Position numbers and translations under genes: made by a program. Shown here piece after piece: positions 1 to 12,400 of a stretch of DNA of 64,000 nucleotides. The notes beneath the pieces were generated by a model that worked only from the letters and a program-made list of their open reading frames with translations, was not told the DNA's origin and made no database searches. Position 1 is the first letter of the stretch; each line of letters starts with the position of its first letter. This stretch comes from Isoetes taiwanensis (Eukaryota > Streptophyta > Lycopodiopsida > Isoetales > Isoetaceae). The DNA lies in NCBI GenBank assembly GCA_021234155.1, contig JAJEKV010000045.1, positions 9,533,105-9,597,104 of the forward strand, written 5' to 3'.

Positions 1-960
1 GCACCACCTTAATGAGAACATGGGTGAATCATCAAAATGCGTAGATGCTTCATTGCTGTAGAAAATAAATGTTTTGGCAAGATCTCAAGGGATCCTCCTT
101 TACTTCATTTCTTGCTAGCTCTATGTGGTTCTGCATTTGCATCAAGTTCCTGTTCATTCCAAATACACAAAAGGAAAATTACAGAGACCATTATATATTA
201 CGTTATGTAGAATGCAAAGAGGGAGGCCAATAGGAACGGACAATAATGGGACTTAGAGACCAAATCTGGCCCCACCAGTGAGAAGAAAGCTGCTTCAAAA
301 GACCACGATAACTATCTTAATCATGCACCTATGTAACCCACTTTAATCATGCACCCTATGACTGCCCATGCAATCAAAGCCAACATGAACCAATGCCCTC
401 ATTGGCATCAGGCAGTTACGAAGGCAGATTATCCGAGGATTTTTAGTCCTAGGTCTCTTAACATTCTCTTTAACGATCCAAGAAACAGGCGTATTCACAA
501 TGCAAATGAATAGAGCTGCATGTAAAAACAGGCAATGTCCTACATGCATTCTGCTACCAACAGAATCAGAAAGAAAATGAGTTTAGCCTGTCAAAATATA
601 TATCATGACATAGAACAAAGGAAGCACTTACCGCGTTCAATATCTTTGTATTTGGCCTTGCTCTGCTTCAAAACTGGATTGCTTCATGCGCATTAAGTAG
701 TACATGCTTAGTTTAACCTGTTGAAGCTGCAGGGCCATGAATACCATCAGTTACTATAGTAATAGTCACATGCCTAAGTTCCATTTTGCTAATTATTAAT
801 CATACAAGAAAATCGATTTGGTTCTTGGATCTGGGAGGTTCGGGAGGACCTGCTGGTGCTAATGGTTGGGCCAACATTATGCATTTTTATCCAAGTTAAA
901 GAGAATAAGAAATGAAACCAAGGTAAATATACAACCAAGTGCCTGCACTAGAACTCATGA
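1..960. other. No recognised gene; one exon-like block
   Basis: I see no recognisable gene here. On the minus strand at about 632-690 a short open stretch reads NPVLKQSKAKYKDIER and ends at a good splice donor (GTAAGT). It could be an exon of the gene to its right or of something else; I could not assign it. The rest is AT-rich DNA without clear repeats. Confidence 0.35.
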
Positions 961-967
961 TGATGCT

Positions 968-2050
968 TCATATAAAATGATGTGCAAAAAAAATGTGCAC
1001 CGTTTCTCCTAGTTGAAAGGCATCTGCTATACAACGTTTGATGGTTGCTATTTCTTTTGAAGTGAAATCCTCAATAATTTCATCCTCAGTTGTAATATAT
1101 CTTTCAGCAAAGCATGTATCAACTTGCACACTATCTAACCACGCATCCTGCAAGTCAGAAAAAGTCATGATAAGAAACTCAAGCATGCTAAACAAATATT
1201 TCTTATATTTTTCTCGTTCCTTACATTCACTCCTACCTTGTACTCTCTATCAGATTTGTATTCAACATAGTTCCCATTTGCATCAAAGTATCCTTCTCTT
1301 CTTTCCTTTTTCAGGTTAAAGGGTTCAAGTTGCACTCCATTTTCATCTTCCTGGTTGCGTGTCTGAAGACACATATAGACAGCCATATTAATGCATTTGC
1401 CATAAAACGGATATCCCTCTGAGATAATACAACGATCTAAATAATCAAATTGACCGATTATATTACCTCGTATTCTTCTTCAGCTGCCACCACATTATTA
1501 GCACAGAAGTATCCTCCAAGCTACGCAGTTGTTCATCCATAATTGTCCGCCGAATTGCCCTTTCTGTTGCAGCAACATGAGGGCCCCTTTGGAGCATTGG
1601 GCCACATTGTTCTTTACCTGGGACCGTATCCAACTTCTTAACACCCTTTTTCCCTTTGGGAAAAGGAAGCTTCTTTTCCCTAAAACACAATCACCGTGTC
1701 ACAAGTCTTCGAGATGCTAGAAGAAATCACATAGAATTTAACCCTACCAGAATAAGAAAAACTTAAATAATTTAGAACCTAAGCATACCTGGTTGTATCT
1801 TCGTGCTCTTCCTCGAGGTCGTCATAGTTAAACACACATCATTTACCACGTATATCCTCCCAGAGCTATGCAGTCATTCATCCATAATTGTCTGCCGAAC
1901 TGCCCTTTCTGTTGCAGCAACACGAGGGTCCTTTTGGAGCATTTGGGCCACATTGTTCTTCACCTGGGACCGTATCCAACTTCTTAGCACCTTTTTTCCC
2001 TCTGGAAAAACGAACCTTCTTTTCCCTAAAACACAATCACCGTCTCACAA
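968..2050 (-). pseudogene. CD2BP2: CD2BP2/LIN1-like (U5 snRNP 52K-type) gene, broken, with a duplicated exon
   Basis: Minus-strand exons match the plant CD2-tail-binding-protein-2 family, a U5 snRNP component that takes part in pre-mRNA splicing in the nucleus. Exon 1,237-1,362 contains GVQLEPFNLKKERREGYF and DANGNYVEY between a cttcag acceptor and a GTAGGA donor. The next exon (about 1,001-1,147) starts DAWLDSVQVDT and runs through IKRCIADAFQLGETV. Upstream, the FPKGKK / AATERAIRR exon is present twice, at about 1,467-1,690 and 1,865-2,045. The 1.5-kb copy has a 1-nt deletion plus another frame change before VVAAEEEYE. The 1.9-kb copy keeps the frame through DPRVAATERAVRQTIMDE, then has TGA where the other copy has CAA. 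The reading frame stops at 968, soon after GETV, and I found no C-terminal GYF domain. Several lesions make a working protein unlikely. Family assignment is strong; pseudogene status is inferred. Confidence 0.72.
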
Positions 2051-2099
2051 GGCTTCGAGGTGCTAGAAGAAATCACATAAAATTTAACCCTACCAGAAT

Positions 2100-3340
2100 A
2101 AGAAAATCTTAAACAATTTAGAGCGGATGCAATCCTTCCACCTGGCCACCGTAATGCATGGCACTACTCTTACCGCTTTCGGCCATGGCATTTTGTAAAA
2201 AGTCACGCACATGAAGCATCGTTGTCACAGTAGCTCTTGCATATTGAGGAATTTCGGCCTTCATAATCTGGAGCAGTGTATCGACTAGAAAAGTAAGTCA
2301 CGCCTTTCAAATCCTGGAAACCTGTAGCATCCTGGCCTAATTCACGTCCCAAGGGTAGCATCCTGGCATATTGTTTCGCTGCATTCGATCTACCTTGCCA
2401 TGCCAGTTACCCGGTTAGAAACATCCCCGATCAAGAACGCAGGTGACCGCCAGTTTACAGAGAGTAATAGGTTTTTAGCAGTCATCAGCATATTCTTGAT
2501 ATATTCCAGCATATACCTAGGATATGCCAAAAGCCCACCAAACGAGGGTTTGCCCCCCAGGGGCAACCCAAAAAGGGCCAGGATTGGTAAGAGGAGGCGA
2601 AGCAAAAGAGAGAAAAACAGGCCAGGATTGGTAAGAAGAAGCTAAGCAGGAGAGAGAGAGAAACGGTAGAGGAAGTTGCAAAACCCATTCCATAACTTGG
2701 TCCAAAATCACAGCTCGAATGGGCAGGAACGCAACAATCCGTTCCGTGACTCTTCCCATCTCCGTGGCTATTTTTTTTTGCCGATTTTCTAATTTCGCTG
2801 GCCTTAGATTTGCGAATGTAGAGATCTGACTGTGGAAAATAAGGCACATCAGATTTTGATGACATGGAAATTACACGGGGATAGGCTAGAATTGCAAGAA
2901 AGGCTGTAGGCCCGGTAGGGCTGGTGTGCTAAAAAAAAAAAAACTAGCAGAACTGCAGGGTTGGGAAGAAGGCTAGGCAGTCGGGCTTGCGTTGGTTTTT
3001 TCCTGTGGTAATTCGAGGATCGACGGCGACCTTCTTAGGGTTTTTTTTTTCTATGCCTGCAAAGGCTTGGTTGCCTTTGTGTAATGTTAGAGAGATTTAA
3101 GAATTGCGCGTAATGCACGTCCCGACTACTCAATCATGTCTAAATAAGCACTTGGTAAAAAAGATTAGACTATTATGGTAAAAAATCCAAGTGGAAAAAT
3201 TCCAAAGTTCTATATAGGAATCAAAAGCCTTAGTATTGGGCATCAAACAACTACTTGAACATGCTTTAACATTTAATGTGTTGGAGATGTACCGTTTCCC
3301 CTTGCATGACGAAATGGAGGTTGCCACAGGTTTTGAAACG
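2100..3340. other. Non-coding stretch with leader-like sequence and A-tracts
   Basis: No convincing gene. On the minus strand 2,390-2,870 has a pyrimidine-rich stretch and short overlapping open frames with no family match. A poly-A tract follows gtgctaaaaaaa at about 2,925-2,942. Its context (ttttctaattt, agagatct, and a G-rich run before gctaaaaaa) recurs around 13,250-13,400, so this may be a shared leader or transposon end rather than unique DNA. Confidence 0.35.
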
Positions 3341-3341
3341 G

Positions 3342-4010
3342 CTACATTAGCAGCATCTTGTTTGGCTGGAAGTCTGCCGTCATGATCGGCGACACGATTG
3401 ACAGTTGCTTCCTGTCCTTGATTCGCGAGAGCATCACGTACAGCAGCCCGGGCGTGAATGCCCTCCTCACGACCATGATTGCGTTGCCTTCTATCGCGAA
3501 GCTCTGGCTCTTGTGCCCCGTCATGGTGTACGCAGCGTGAGCGGGAACATCTTCTTGAAGATGGTCCTGGGCCCCTGGTGCCTGTACTCGACCAGCGTTC
3601 GCTTGACGTGCATGTGGTGGAGGGAGTCGTCGATGTGGACCGTGATGCCTTTCGCTTCCCCCGTCTGCTCGTCGGTCTCTATGTACGCGACTACTTCTTC
3701 CAGTATGTCGATGTTGGTGACGATTACGACTCTGCATCCCACGGCAACGTAAGGTATCTGGTGGAACGTCGGGCTGTCGATCCAGCTGCTCATCCCGTCT
3801 TCTGGCATTGCGTTGGTTTGTACTCGTACCTCGTAGACACGTTTGCTGGGAAACATCTTGATCATGGCCATCGCGTTGTAATGTCGGACGTCCTCGTGGT
3901 GGGTGCACAACACCATGGTGTTTCGGTCGATCTTGCGGAGCGCTTCCTCTCTGTTGATGATGTGGGGGTCCAGCGTTTGCGCAACATATTTTACCTCGAA
4001 TTTTTAAAGT
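3342..4010 (-). pseudogene. PIF1-like DNA helicase, C-terminal remnant
   Basis: The minus strand reads as the C-terminal third of a PIF1-type superfamily 1B helicase, an ATP-dependent 5'-to-3' DNA helicase. The upstream frame (from about 4,000) gives TLDPHIINREEALRKIDRNT, then the segment with PYVAVGCRVVIVTNIDIL and GITVHIDDSLHHMHVKR, ending at MFPLTL. After a 1-nt loss near 3,540 the next frame carries the motif V/VI signature, AYTMTGHKSQ followed by RRAFTPGLLYVMLSRI. The order and spacing fit the family, but the Walker A and B half is absent and the frame is broken, so this is a fragment. The segment is clearly more GC-rich than its surroundings. The TGHKSQ/YVMLSR form is more like stand-alone PIF1 genes than the helicase half of a Helitron RepHel protein. 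A source in a transposon, a nuclear gene or a large DNA virus cannot be separated by eye. Confidence 0.7.
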
Positions 4011-4029
4011 GCAATTACTCTCAACTGTA

Positions 4030-5055
4030 AGGCATTCAAAAAATGTTCATGGTGTTCCACATGAGTTAAAAATGTTGTGAGAAAAACCTTGGACTTGGAC
4101 AAGTTGACTCGCATGTTAGTGATTTAAGAGAAGCTACTTAGTGCATATAGTTGCATTTACGTATTGGCTGGTGTATGGGGCAAGAGAAAGACACCGTCTA
4201 CAGATAGCAATTGCGAAATCATAGTTGCTAAGTCTTAGCAACTAAATGAAGTGAGATATATGCATTGAATTATATGCAAGAACTGGTGCAGCTCAAGAAA
4301 AGCAGTAACATTATGAAGGAATACTCTTGGACCTTGTGCAAGTGACTCCTTAGATCTGCTTTTGGAAGACATTGCCTAGATTCTGCCACAATGATCATAT
4401 TGCCATCTTCTGGCTCTTCATCCATTTGTATACTCACACAAAATTGGTTTCAATCTTAGACGTAGCTCCAAGGATGCTTGTATCTCTTGGATTTGGCTCC
4501 AAGAGACCATATTTTATGATCATGAGTTAAATTTTTCTTCCTTGCATTGAGTAGCAAAATACTTTTAAAACAAGGTGCTAATGCATGGAGAGTTGTCCTC
4601 TACACGTAGGTGGAATTGTTTCAGTTAGGAATTTGATATAGCTTTTTGGTTTATTTAAGGGTGTACTGTTTGGTTATGGATTTACTGTCGTTTTTGTTTC
4701 ACTCGTCTAAAAATTGTGGAATGGTTGCATATGTCAAAGAGTGTGGCTGGATGATAATATTTAACGCATTTGTAACATGTAGCAAGCATGGCATATATAT
4801 TTTTCAAATGTCTGAGAATTTTTCAAATTTTTGAGCATATGTTGGCACACTTTCCTTGACAAAAAGGACTTAAAATATATTTGCTTAGGATGAAGATCCC
4901 CATGTAGCACCTTATAGGGCAAACGTATATGTGATTAAAATATGGATGTAGATGATGTGGAATTTTTTCTTGTTCTTCATGTGAGTCCAGGTTTCCATGC
5001 CTTGAAGTTAGTCTGACAGATGGTGAAAGAAAAATGAAATAACACAATCAACCCA
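4030..5055. other. No gene seen
   Basis: AT-rich DNA with only short unsupported open frames. I see no splice-bounded exon, repeat or terminal motif. Confidence 0.4.
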
Positions 5056-5102
5056 CACTATCCGATGGTTCTAAGTACTCCCTATTTGGGTTGGGCTCCC
5101 AT

Positions 5103-5447
5103 GGAAACCCTTCCAAATTTCCATGGAAACCCTTCCAATTTTCCATGGAAAATAGGAAGGGTTTCCGTGGAAACCCTTCCGGCTTTCATTAAAACCAGGA
5201 AGGGTTTCCAATTTGAAAATCGGAAGGGTTTCCTCTGAAAATGGGAAGGGTTTCCATTTTTTTTTTTCAAGGCGCACGTCGCCCAACACGCACGCCGCCA
5301 TTAATGGTGCACGCTCATGCACGCTCATAAATATGCACGACACTCAAGAATTTAAATTTTAATTCAAATGGAAACCCTTCCTATTTTCCAAACCCATGGG
5401 AAAATAGGAAGGGTTTCCACAAATGGGGGAAAATAGGAAGGGTTTCC
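5103..5447. repeat. Left subterminal array of GGAAACCCTTCC, both orientations
   Basis: Forward copies start at 5103, 5125, 5169 and 5370. Reverse copies (GGAAGGGTTTCC) start at 5155, 5198, 5222, 5244, 5407 and 5436. All ten are exact 12-mers while the spacers between them differ, so the 12-mer rather than a longer unit is what has been kept. These are probable binding sites for the element's transposase. Confidence 0.8.
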
Positions 5448-7137
5448 ACGTTTCATCAAAAAAACTTTAAGGGGAAAAAATTTCTAGTTTTTCTTGTTAT
5501 CATTTCTAGTTTTCTTGTTATCACATAATTGTATACGAGGATACATTCAATCATGTAATTTTATAAGAGGAAACACACAAGAGATGTAAAAGCGCCAAGC
5601 TAAACACCCCCAACATGACAATGAAAGTGTAGCATCTAGACGAGCATCTAGGTCCGAGCCGAACAAACAACATTTACAATCAACAAGTTCCAATGTTACT
5701 TTGGCTAGGGGATGAAAAAACAACACCTAAAAGGCATATAAGGATTGTAGCCAACTCAGAGAAAAGAGAGGAGAGAGAAACTAGTGTTGTAACACATGGT
5801 AACCAAGATAATTTATAGTGCAGAATTGGCTAGCAACTTTCATTCTACAATGTAAGGGAATGTCAGTGTAATGTGTAACAGCATCACAGCTCATCAAAAA
5901 CAAAATGCCACCTGATTTCTATATTGTTCAATTACAAAAGCCCATCTCATGTAACAATGGAGCAGCATGTATTGTATATATTAAGCCAACTTAAACAACT
6001 TAAAATTTGCAAGTAACATTCGTGAAGGAGCTCTAAGGTCTATCTCGACTCAAGTGCGGCAGTTCAGAAGCTATGCATAGTAAATTTCAATACGACTCCA
6101 CTGAACTGCAATTATAGGAAGCCTTGGGCGTTCTCTTAAACAACTTCCATAAACATTACTGTCAATCTCACAATTTATCAGTCACAATTTGCAATTTCAC
6201 AATTTGTTCCACAATTTGTTCCACAATAAAAACACAAATACAAATACAAATCTTACAGATATAAATCTTACAAATACAAATTCTGTGATTGCCTTACAGA
6301 AGTAATCTATTTTTACATCTAGTAAAGGCTCTGCAATGTAATCTCTGTTCTAAAGTCATTATCTGAGCAATTTTCTAACTCTTTCTCCAATTTGCAATGC
6401 TGAAGAAGCCTCTTTTACCTTAACATCTGAAGAAATCCAAGATAATGACATCCTTTCAAGCCCTGATATCTTAAATAGTTTTTCAAGCTTGATCTGCCTT
6501 GCTAATCTAGTTCGATTGCTTCATTCACATTTAATGCCTTCACTAGTCCATTGTGCAGGATTATCCCAGTTTTCAAAAGGATAATGTATGATTACTTCAC
6601 TTGAATGGTAGCATTGTCGCGGAAGATCATTTGGATAAACAACGGGAAGATCATTCTGTCCCCGTGGCCTTTTTCTATACTAAAAAAACAGGGCTCTTCA
6701 ATAAATTTGCACTACCCAAATGGCCAAATCGTGGATTAGTGCCTCTTTTTTTCTTACTCGCAATGCAAAACCCACATCAAATAATGCCTCCTAGAGCAGA
6801 AATTTCGAATGCCCAAATGGCAGATCGAACAAATAATGCCTTGTGCAGCAAGTTATGGCTTAAACGAAAGATTTCTTCCTTCACAATGAAGATTCAACAT
6901 AAAATTTCTTCACCTGATTGATGCTATCTGTTGTGGAGTGGATCAGGGCCGCTCGGAACCAGATGATCTGATGAATAAAACATTGCCCCTGGAGGTGGAG
7001 GCTCTCCCGGTAGACTGGAAACTCCATAGCCAGCCGGATCTTGCTTGTTCCTTGAAGTCTGGTCATTATTTTGGCCCCTTTTTGAGCTCTGGCGGTTCTC
7101 ACGAATCTACGTTTCTTGCTCTAGATTGTGAGGGGCA

Positions 7138-7216
7138 CAGAATAAAAATCAGATTAGAGTCTGTACCTGATTGAGAAATACAGAATAAAAATCAGATTAG
7201 AGTCTGTACCTGATTG
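7138..7216. repeat. 36-bp direct duplication
   Basis: A 36-bp block (cagaataaaaatcag ... ctgtacctgattg) occurs at 7,138-7,173 and 7,181-7,216, separated by 7 bp, inside element 1. It is a recent local duplication. Confidence 0.85.
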
Positions 7217-7383
7217 CTCCTATTCCTCAATCGCCAAACGCCGAAAACCGCCGGAGGAAGAGCCAAAGAAAAAAAAATATTTCCTTTTCTAAAAACAGCT
7301 CTTCAATAACAGCCGTAAAAAATTAATTGAAAGCATTAATTACCGGCGGATATCTGGAAACCCAAAAAAAATTAAATTTTTAT

Positions 7384-7424
7384 GGAAACCCTTCCGGATT
7401 TTAGGGAAATTTGGAAGGGTTTCC
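7384..7424. repeat. Right subterminal pair of the same 12-bp motif
   Basis: GGAAACCCTTCC at 7,384 and its inverse at 7,413, close to the right end of element 1. The same exact motif at both ends supports one element spanning 5.06-7.47 kb. Confidence 0.75.
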
Positions 7425-7469
7425 ATTTTTTTTTTTTTAATAACCCCAATCGGGGGGAGATAGTGTGAG

Positions 7470-8280
7470 CGCACACTATCCTCCACATTACCATATAGCA
7501 TTGCAATCAAGCCCATTATATCGGATTCCAACTTTAATACTTTTACAATAACAAGAATGTTCTCTTCTATCACAGGAATGTTCTCTTCTATCACGTCAGT
7601 CATACAGGATTTCAATTTCATTACTTTCAGAAATTTTGAATGGCCTCTTCTAATCACACTGACCACATTTCTTAGATAACCCATCCTGCCCTATGATCAT
7701 GCTTTCGCTTGCCCATGTTTATAGCTGTGACTAAGCAAAACAAGAATGCATAAATACAATGGACTCGCCACATTAGGAAAGCTACAGATCTATTGCCCTT
7801 GAGCAATGGTACACCTAGGTTAATATTTATGTGATCATTAACTTGTCAATCTCCAAAGGCCCAACTATGGAGCCTTGAATTACTTATATGCAAAGAAATT
7901 GTCTCATCTAGGCATTCCTGCAGTAGAATTGCCTGCTGACACAGATGCTGGTGTGTAAACAGGTTTCCTGGCTCTTAAAGGAGGAGCAGAGGAAGAGACA
8001 GCCTGAACTACTGCCACATGATAAAGTAAGCTCTTGTGGGGATATTGAAATCAGGCTAGCCAGGAGGTAGGATAATAGGAACCTCATATATTTAAGTTTG
8101 GTTTTGCTCTGAGCTGGAAAAGATGTCATGGGACCTTTACCTACAGAGATGGATACTCGTCTTATGGCACCACATTTAAACCATTTGGATTATAAAAACC
8201 TGAACAATAGTTCGAGTTTGTCCCTCCTGGTAGAAGATCCATGAGTATCTTACATGCTGATAAAAGTAATTATGTTTAGT
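7470..8280. other. No recognised gene
   Basis: Only short open frames without family similarity on either strand. The tandem duplication gaatgttctcttctatcac occurs near 7,556-7,593. Confidence 0.35.
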
Positions 8281-8287
8281 GTATTAC

Positions 8288-8960
8288 CTTCCGGCTCATG
8301 TGTCGAAAGAGTTCCAGCATGTCATGTTGGGCCTGTATATTCATAATGGTAGTTTGTCTAACAATGTGTGCAGCAAGTCCATTATGCACAACGTGAACTA
8401 CTGCTAACTTACCAAATAGACGCATCCCAGGAACCAGACATGCATTTGGCCCCTTTATATTTCCAGATGTGTGTGACAGTTAGGGTCTTCTAACCTGCTG
8501 TAACCAAAGAGAATGAAATCACAGTTAACTTGAGATGCAAGCAATAGAGACATTGAGATCCAATATATTGGTAATGATACTTAAAGCTTACCTTATTTTC
8601 AAAGCTCATTATAGCTGCCACACCATGATCTGACAGATCGTATTTCTGCCTGCAGGAGTCAGTGGATGCTCTTTCTTTCTTCCGGATCTTTTACCCTTGT
8701 GTCTATGTCATATGTAAGCAAAACTTGTCCTTCGAGCTGGAAAAGAACATATGCTTGCTCATAAATACTATGCTAACACGCTGATAAAAGTAATTATATT
8801 TGGTGTCCAATAATCAAATAGTGACCCTTCATCACGCAAAAATATAAATAAGCATGAAAAAAGGCTGAACCTCTTCTCTATTTGATGATTCGATTCATAG
8901 CTGTAGTTAATAAATTGCCCAAGCTTTCCTTTTGCACAAACACCAATAACCCGCATGGAT
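8288..8960 (-). other. Cluster of unidentified exons, probably a gene fragment
   Basis: Three blocks on the minus strand look like exons. The block at 8,288-8,470 ends at a GTAATA donor and contains GPNACLVPGMRLFGKLAV, then HNGLAAHIVRQTTIMN and LELFRHMSRK. The block ending at 8,592 (donor GTAAGC) contains KYDLSDHGVAAIMSFENK, preceded in another frame by AYVLFQLEGQVLLTYDIDT, which implies a frameshift near 8,680. A third block (about 8,870-8,956) reads VIGVCAKGKLGQFINYSYE. Order and strand agree, so they probably come from one gene. I do not recognise the protein, and the frame change suggests decay. Confidence 0.45.
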
Positions 8961-9431
8961 GAAGTTGTAAATTATTAAAATTGTATTTAAATATTAATGT
9001 TACATAGCTATAAGCCAGAAATACCTTGCAGTTATACGATTCAGATCAAGGAAATATCTCAATTGATTTTATTAGGTATTTTATATGACAATCCCTCTAG
9101 GGTAACCTGAAGGTTTTTATAGGAGGAAGCTATCACTCAGGAAATCTTACTAGAGCTCATTTGTTACCAACGGACTGCTCTATAAGGTTTGATTTGACAT
9201 TGAAAATTGCTCCTGCTAACATTGCTAATTTCAAAATTTTGATATAAGGATGAGCACCTTATGGCAATAGGATGCAGAAGTCTCCTTGATTGATAAGTGT
9301 GCAAACTCAAAGTGAAATAAGTGGCATACGCAGACGACAAGCTATCATAGTTTGCTTGGCCTTACAATACTGAAAATAGAACTACATTAACTTACAACAT
9401 GTCTGATGTTGTTAAAGAGAAAATACTGCAT
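8960..9431. other. No gene seen
   Basis: AT-rich DNA between the unidentified exons and the tandem array. Nothing recognisable. Confidence 0.35.
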
Positions 9432-12400
9432 AGTGACATAACGATTTTGGTCTGCATGCTGAACTGAAGAGATATAAGCCAAGCGTTGTCTCTATAGGCC
9501 ACGCTCCTAGAAGAAGTATAAATGGAGAAGAAACACTGATTCATTCAGCCGGTGAAACCTGCGAGAAGGGATTTGTTTGGCCAATACAGTCGGGGAAGCT
9601 TAGCGAAGATGCTCGAAATAAAAAACCCTAACCTGTTAACAACCATGCTAACAAGAGCTTGATAGCTGAGATCTGGCAAGGTGATAACATACAATCTGTA
9701 TGAAGAACATGTGCCCGTAAAGCCGAGGAGACTAGTCTGACAGCCATAGTTGGCCTCCATCCTCCCAAACCGAGTACAAATGGGAAGCTTGCAATGCTTC
9801 TTACCTAGTAACAAATACATGAATGAGACATCACACTGGCATAATATAGAAATTTAGATTCCAATTACAACATATGGATTCCATGTGAAATCATGTTTAA
9901 GCTGCAAAAGACATTGAAATTTTGCCACGTTTATGTATACATTCCGCAAAAATGCTTGAACGTGTCATATAGATTATAGTGATGGTGAACTTACCCAAAT
10001 CTCCTTCATCCCGACGAAGAAGTTTGTAATGGTCATAGAGGTTCCACATAAGATCTTCCACTATTTGGAATTCGGAGGGCGGATATGGCGGCGAATAAGT
10101 TTGATTCTTCCTTCCGACCATACCACCAAATATTGATTCTTTTCCGACCATACCACCATGTTTCAATCGCTTAACAAGATGAAGGTTCATCCATCCAACC
10201 ACCCAACAAGAAAAAGGGAATAATCATCCCATAGCCACGGAAATTTAAACCTATAGCAAATCACAACATACCTTATCCGACATAAAATTTGTAAATGAAG
10301 ATTGGATACGATGGAGTCTGGCGATTGTTTATGAAGAAACAAAGGTTAGGATAGTGACATAACGATTTTGGTCATCGCATGCCCGTTGTCTCTATAGGCC
10401 ACGCCCCTAGAAGAAGTATAAATGGAGGAGAAACACTGATTCATTCAGCCGGTGAAACCTGCGAGAAGGGATTTGTTTGGCCAATACCATTAGCTGCTTC
10501 GAAATAAAAACCCTAACATGTTAACAACCCTGCTAACAAGAGCTTGATAGCTGAGATTTGGCAAGGCGATAACACACAATCTGTATGAAGAACATGTGCC
10601 CGTAAAGCCGAGGAGACTAGTCTGACAGCCATAGTTGGCCTCCATCCTCCCGATGAGTCTGACCCGAGCTTGCAATGCTTCTTACCTAGTAACAAATACA
10701 TGAATGAGACATCACACTGGCATAATATAGAAATTTAGATTCCAATTACAACATATGGATTCCATGTGAAATCATGTTTAAGCTGCAAAAGACATTGAAA
10801 TTTTGCCCTGAGTTATGTATCTGGCCGCAAAAAATGCTTGAACGTGTCATATAGATTATAGTGATGGTGAACTTACCGGAAAGAATGTCCAGCGCATCTC
10901 CTTCATCCTGACGAAGAAGTTTGTAATGGTCATAGAGGTTCCACATAAGATCTTCCACTATTTGGAATTCCGGAGGGCCAGATATGGCAGCGAATAAGTT
11001 TGATTCTTCCTTCCAGACCATACCACCATGTTTCAGACTGCTTTTCTGAAGATGAAGGTTCATCCATCTGTGCACCCAACAAGAAAAAGGGAATAATCAT
11101 CCCATAGCTTCGCCGGAAATTTAAACCTATAGCAAATCACAACATACCTTATCTGACATAAAATTTGTAACAGCATTGGATACGATGGAGTCTGCTGATT
11201 GTTTATGAAGAAACAAAGGTTAGGATAGTGACATAACGATTTTGGTCTGCATGCTGAACTGAAGAGATATAAGCCAAGCGTTGTCTCTATAGGCCACGCT
11301 CCTAGAAGAAGTATAAATGGAGGAGAAACACTGATTCATTCAGCCGGTGAAACCTGCGAGAAGGGATTTGTTTGGCCAATACAGTCGGGGAAGCTTAGCG
11401 AAGATGCTCGAAATAAAAAACCCTAACATGTTAACAACCCTGCTAACAAGAGCTTGATAGCTGAGATCTGGCAAGGTGATAACACACAATCTGTATGAAG
11501 AACATGTGCCCGTAAAGCCGAGGAGACTAGTCTGACAGCCATAGTTGGCCTCCATCCTCCCAGCCACGAGAGTACAGCCAGAAGCTTGCAATGCTTCTTA
11601 CCTAGTAACAAATACATGGCATAATATAGAAATTTAGATTCCAATTACAACATATGGATTCCATGTGAAATCATGTTTAAGCTGCAAAAGACATTGAAAT
11701 TTTGCCACAGATTATGTATACGAAACTGCAAAAAATGCTTGAACGTGTCATATAGATTATAGTGATGGTGAACTTACCGGAAAGAATGTCCAGCGCATCT
11801 CCTTCATCCTGACGAAGAAGTTTGTAATGGTCATAGAGGTTCCACATAAGATCTTCCACTATTTGGAATTCCGAGGGCCGATATGGCGGCGAATAAGTTT
11901 GATTCTTCCTTCCGACCTTCCCACCATGTTTCGGTTTTGCTTTTACGAAGATGAAGGTTCATCCATCCGTGCACCCAACAAGAAAAAGGGAATAATCATC
12001 CCATAGCTTCACGGAAATTTAAACCTATAGCAAATCACAACATACCTTATCTGACATAAAATTTGTAACAAAGATTGGATACGATGGAGTCTGGCGATTG
12101 TTTATGAAGAAACAAAGGTTAGGATAGTGACATAACGATTTTGGTCCGCATCTTTGAATCAAGAGATATAAGCCAAGCGTTGTCTCTATAGGCCACGCTC
12201 CTAGAAGAAGTATAAATGGAGGAGAAACACTGATTCATTCAGCCGGTGAAACCTGCGAGAAGGGATTTGTTTGGCCAATACAGTCGGGGAAGCTTAGCGA
12301 AGATGCTCGAAATAAAAAACCCTAACCTGTTAACAACCCTGCTAACAAGAGCTTGATAGCTGAGATCTGGCAAGGCGATAACACACAATCTGTATGAAGA

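Larger units (their letters stand above)
5056..7465. mobile_element. Non-autonomous CACTA-like transposon (element 1)
   Basis: The left end reads CACTATCC at 5,056. The right end carries the inverse, ATAGTG, ending at 7,465. Just inside lie related sequences: TTTGGGTTGGGCTCC on the left and CCGATTGGGGTT read inward from the right. Both ends are packed with inverted and direct copies of GGAAACCCTTCC, a layout typical of the subterminal transposase-binding repeats of CACTA (En/Spm) elements. At about 2.4 kb it has no transposase frame, so it would depend on another element. Boundaries are tentative: the 3-bp flanks (CCA and TGA) do not match, and a second palindromic CACTATC lies at 7,474. The interior (5.5-7.3 kb) contains no coding unit I recognise. 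Confidence 0.55.

Noticed and set aside
2925-2946. gctaaaaaaaaaaaaactag as a Helitron CTAG end
   Set aside because: No GC hairpin at the required distance and no T after CTAG.
3342-4010. Helicase fragment as part of a Helitron RepHel gene
   Set aside because: The TGHKSQ and YVMLSR forms and the lack of a Rep domain or Helitron ends nearby fit a separate PIF1-like gene better.
5071-5343. 90-aa minus-strand frame full of GFHGN/RVSME-like repeats
   Set aside because: It is the 12-bp subterminal motif read as codons, with no independent coding evidence.
5103-5447. Short regularly recurring repeats resembling a CRISPR array
   Set aside because: Units are 12 bp in both orientations with variable small spacers, in a plant nuclear context with spliced genes and no cas genes.
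7461-7480. Palindrome TAGTGTGAGCGCACACTA as a second transposon start
   Set aside because: It could be two abutting CACTA ends, but no right partner or subterminal array was found beyond 7,480.
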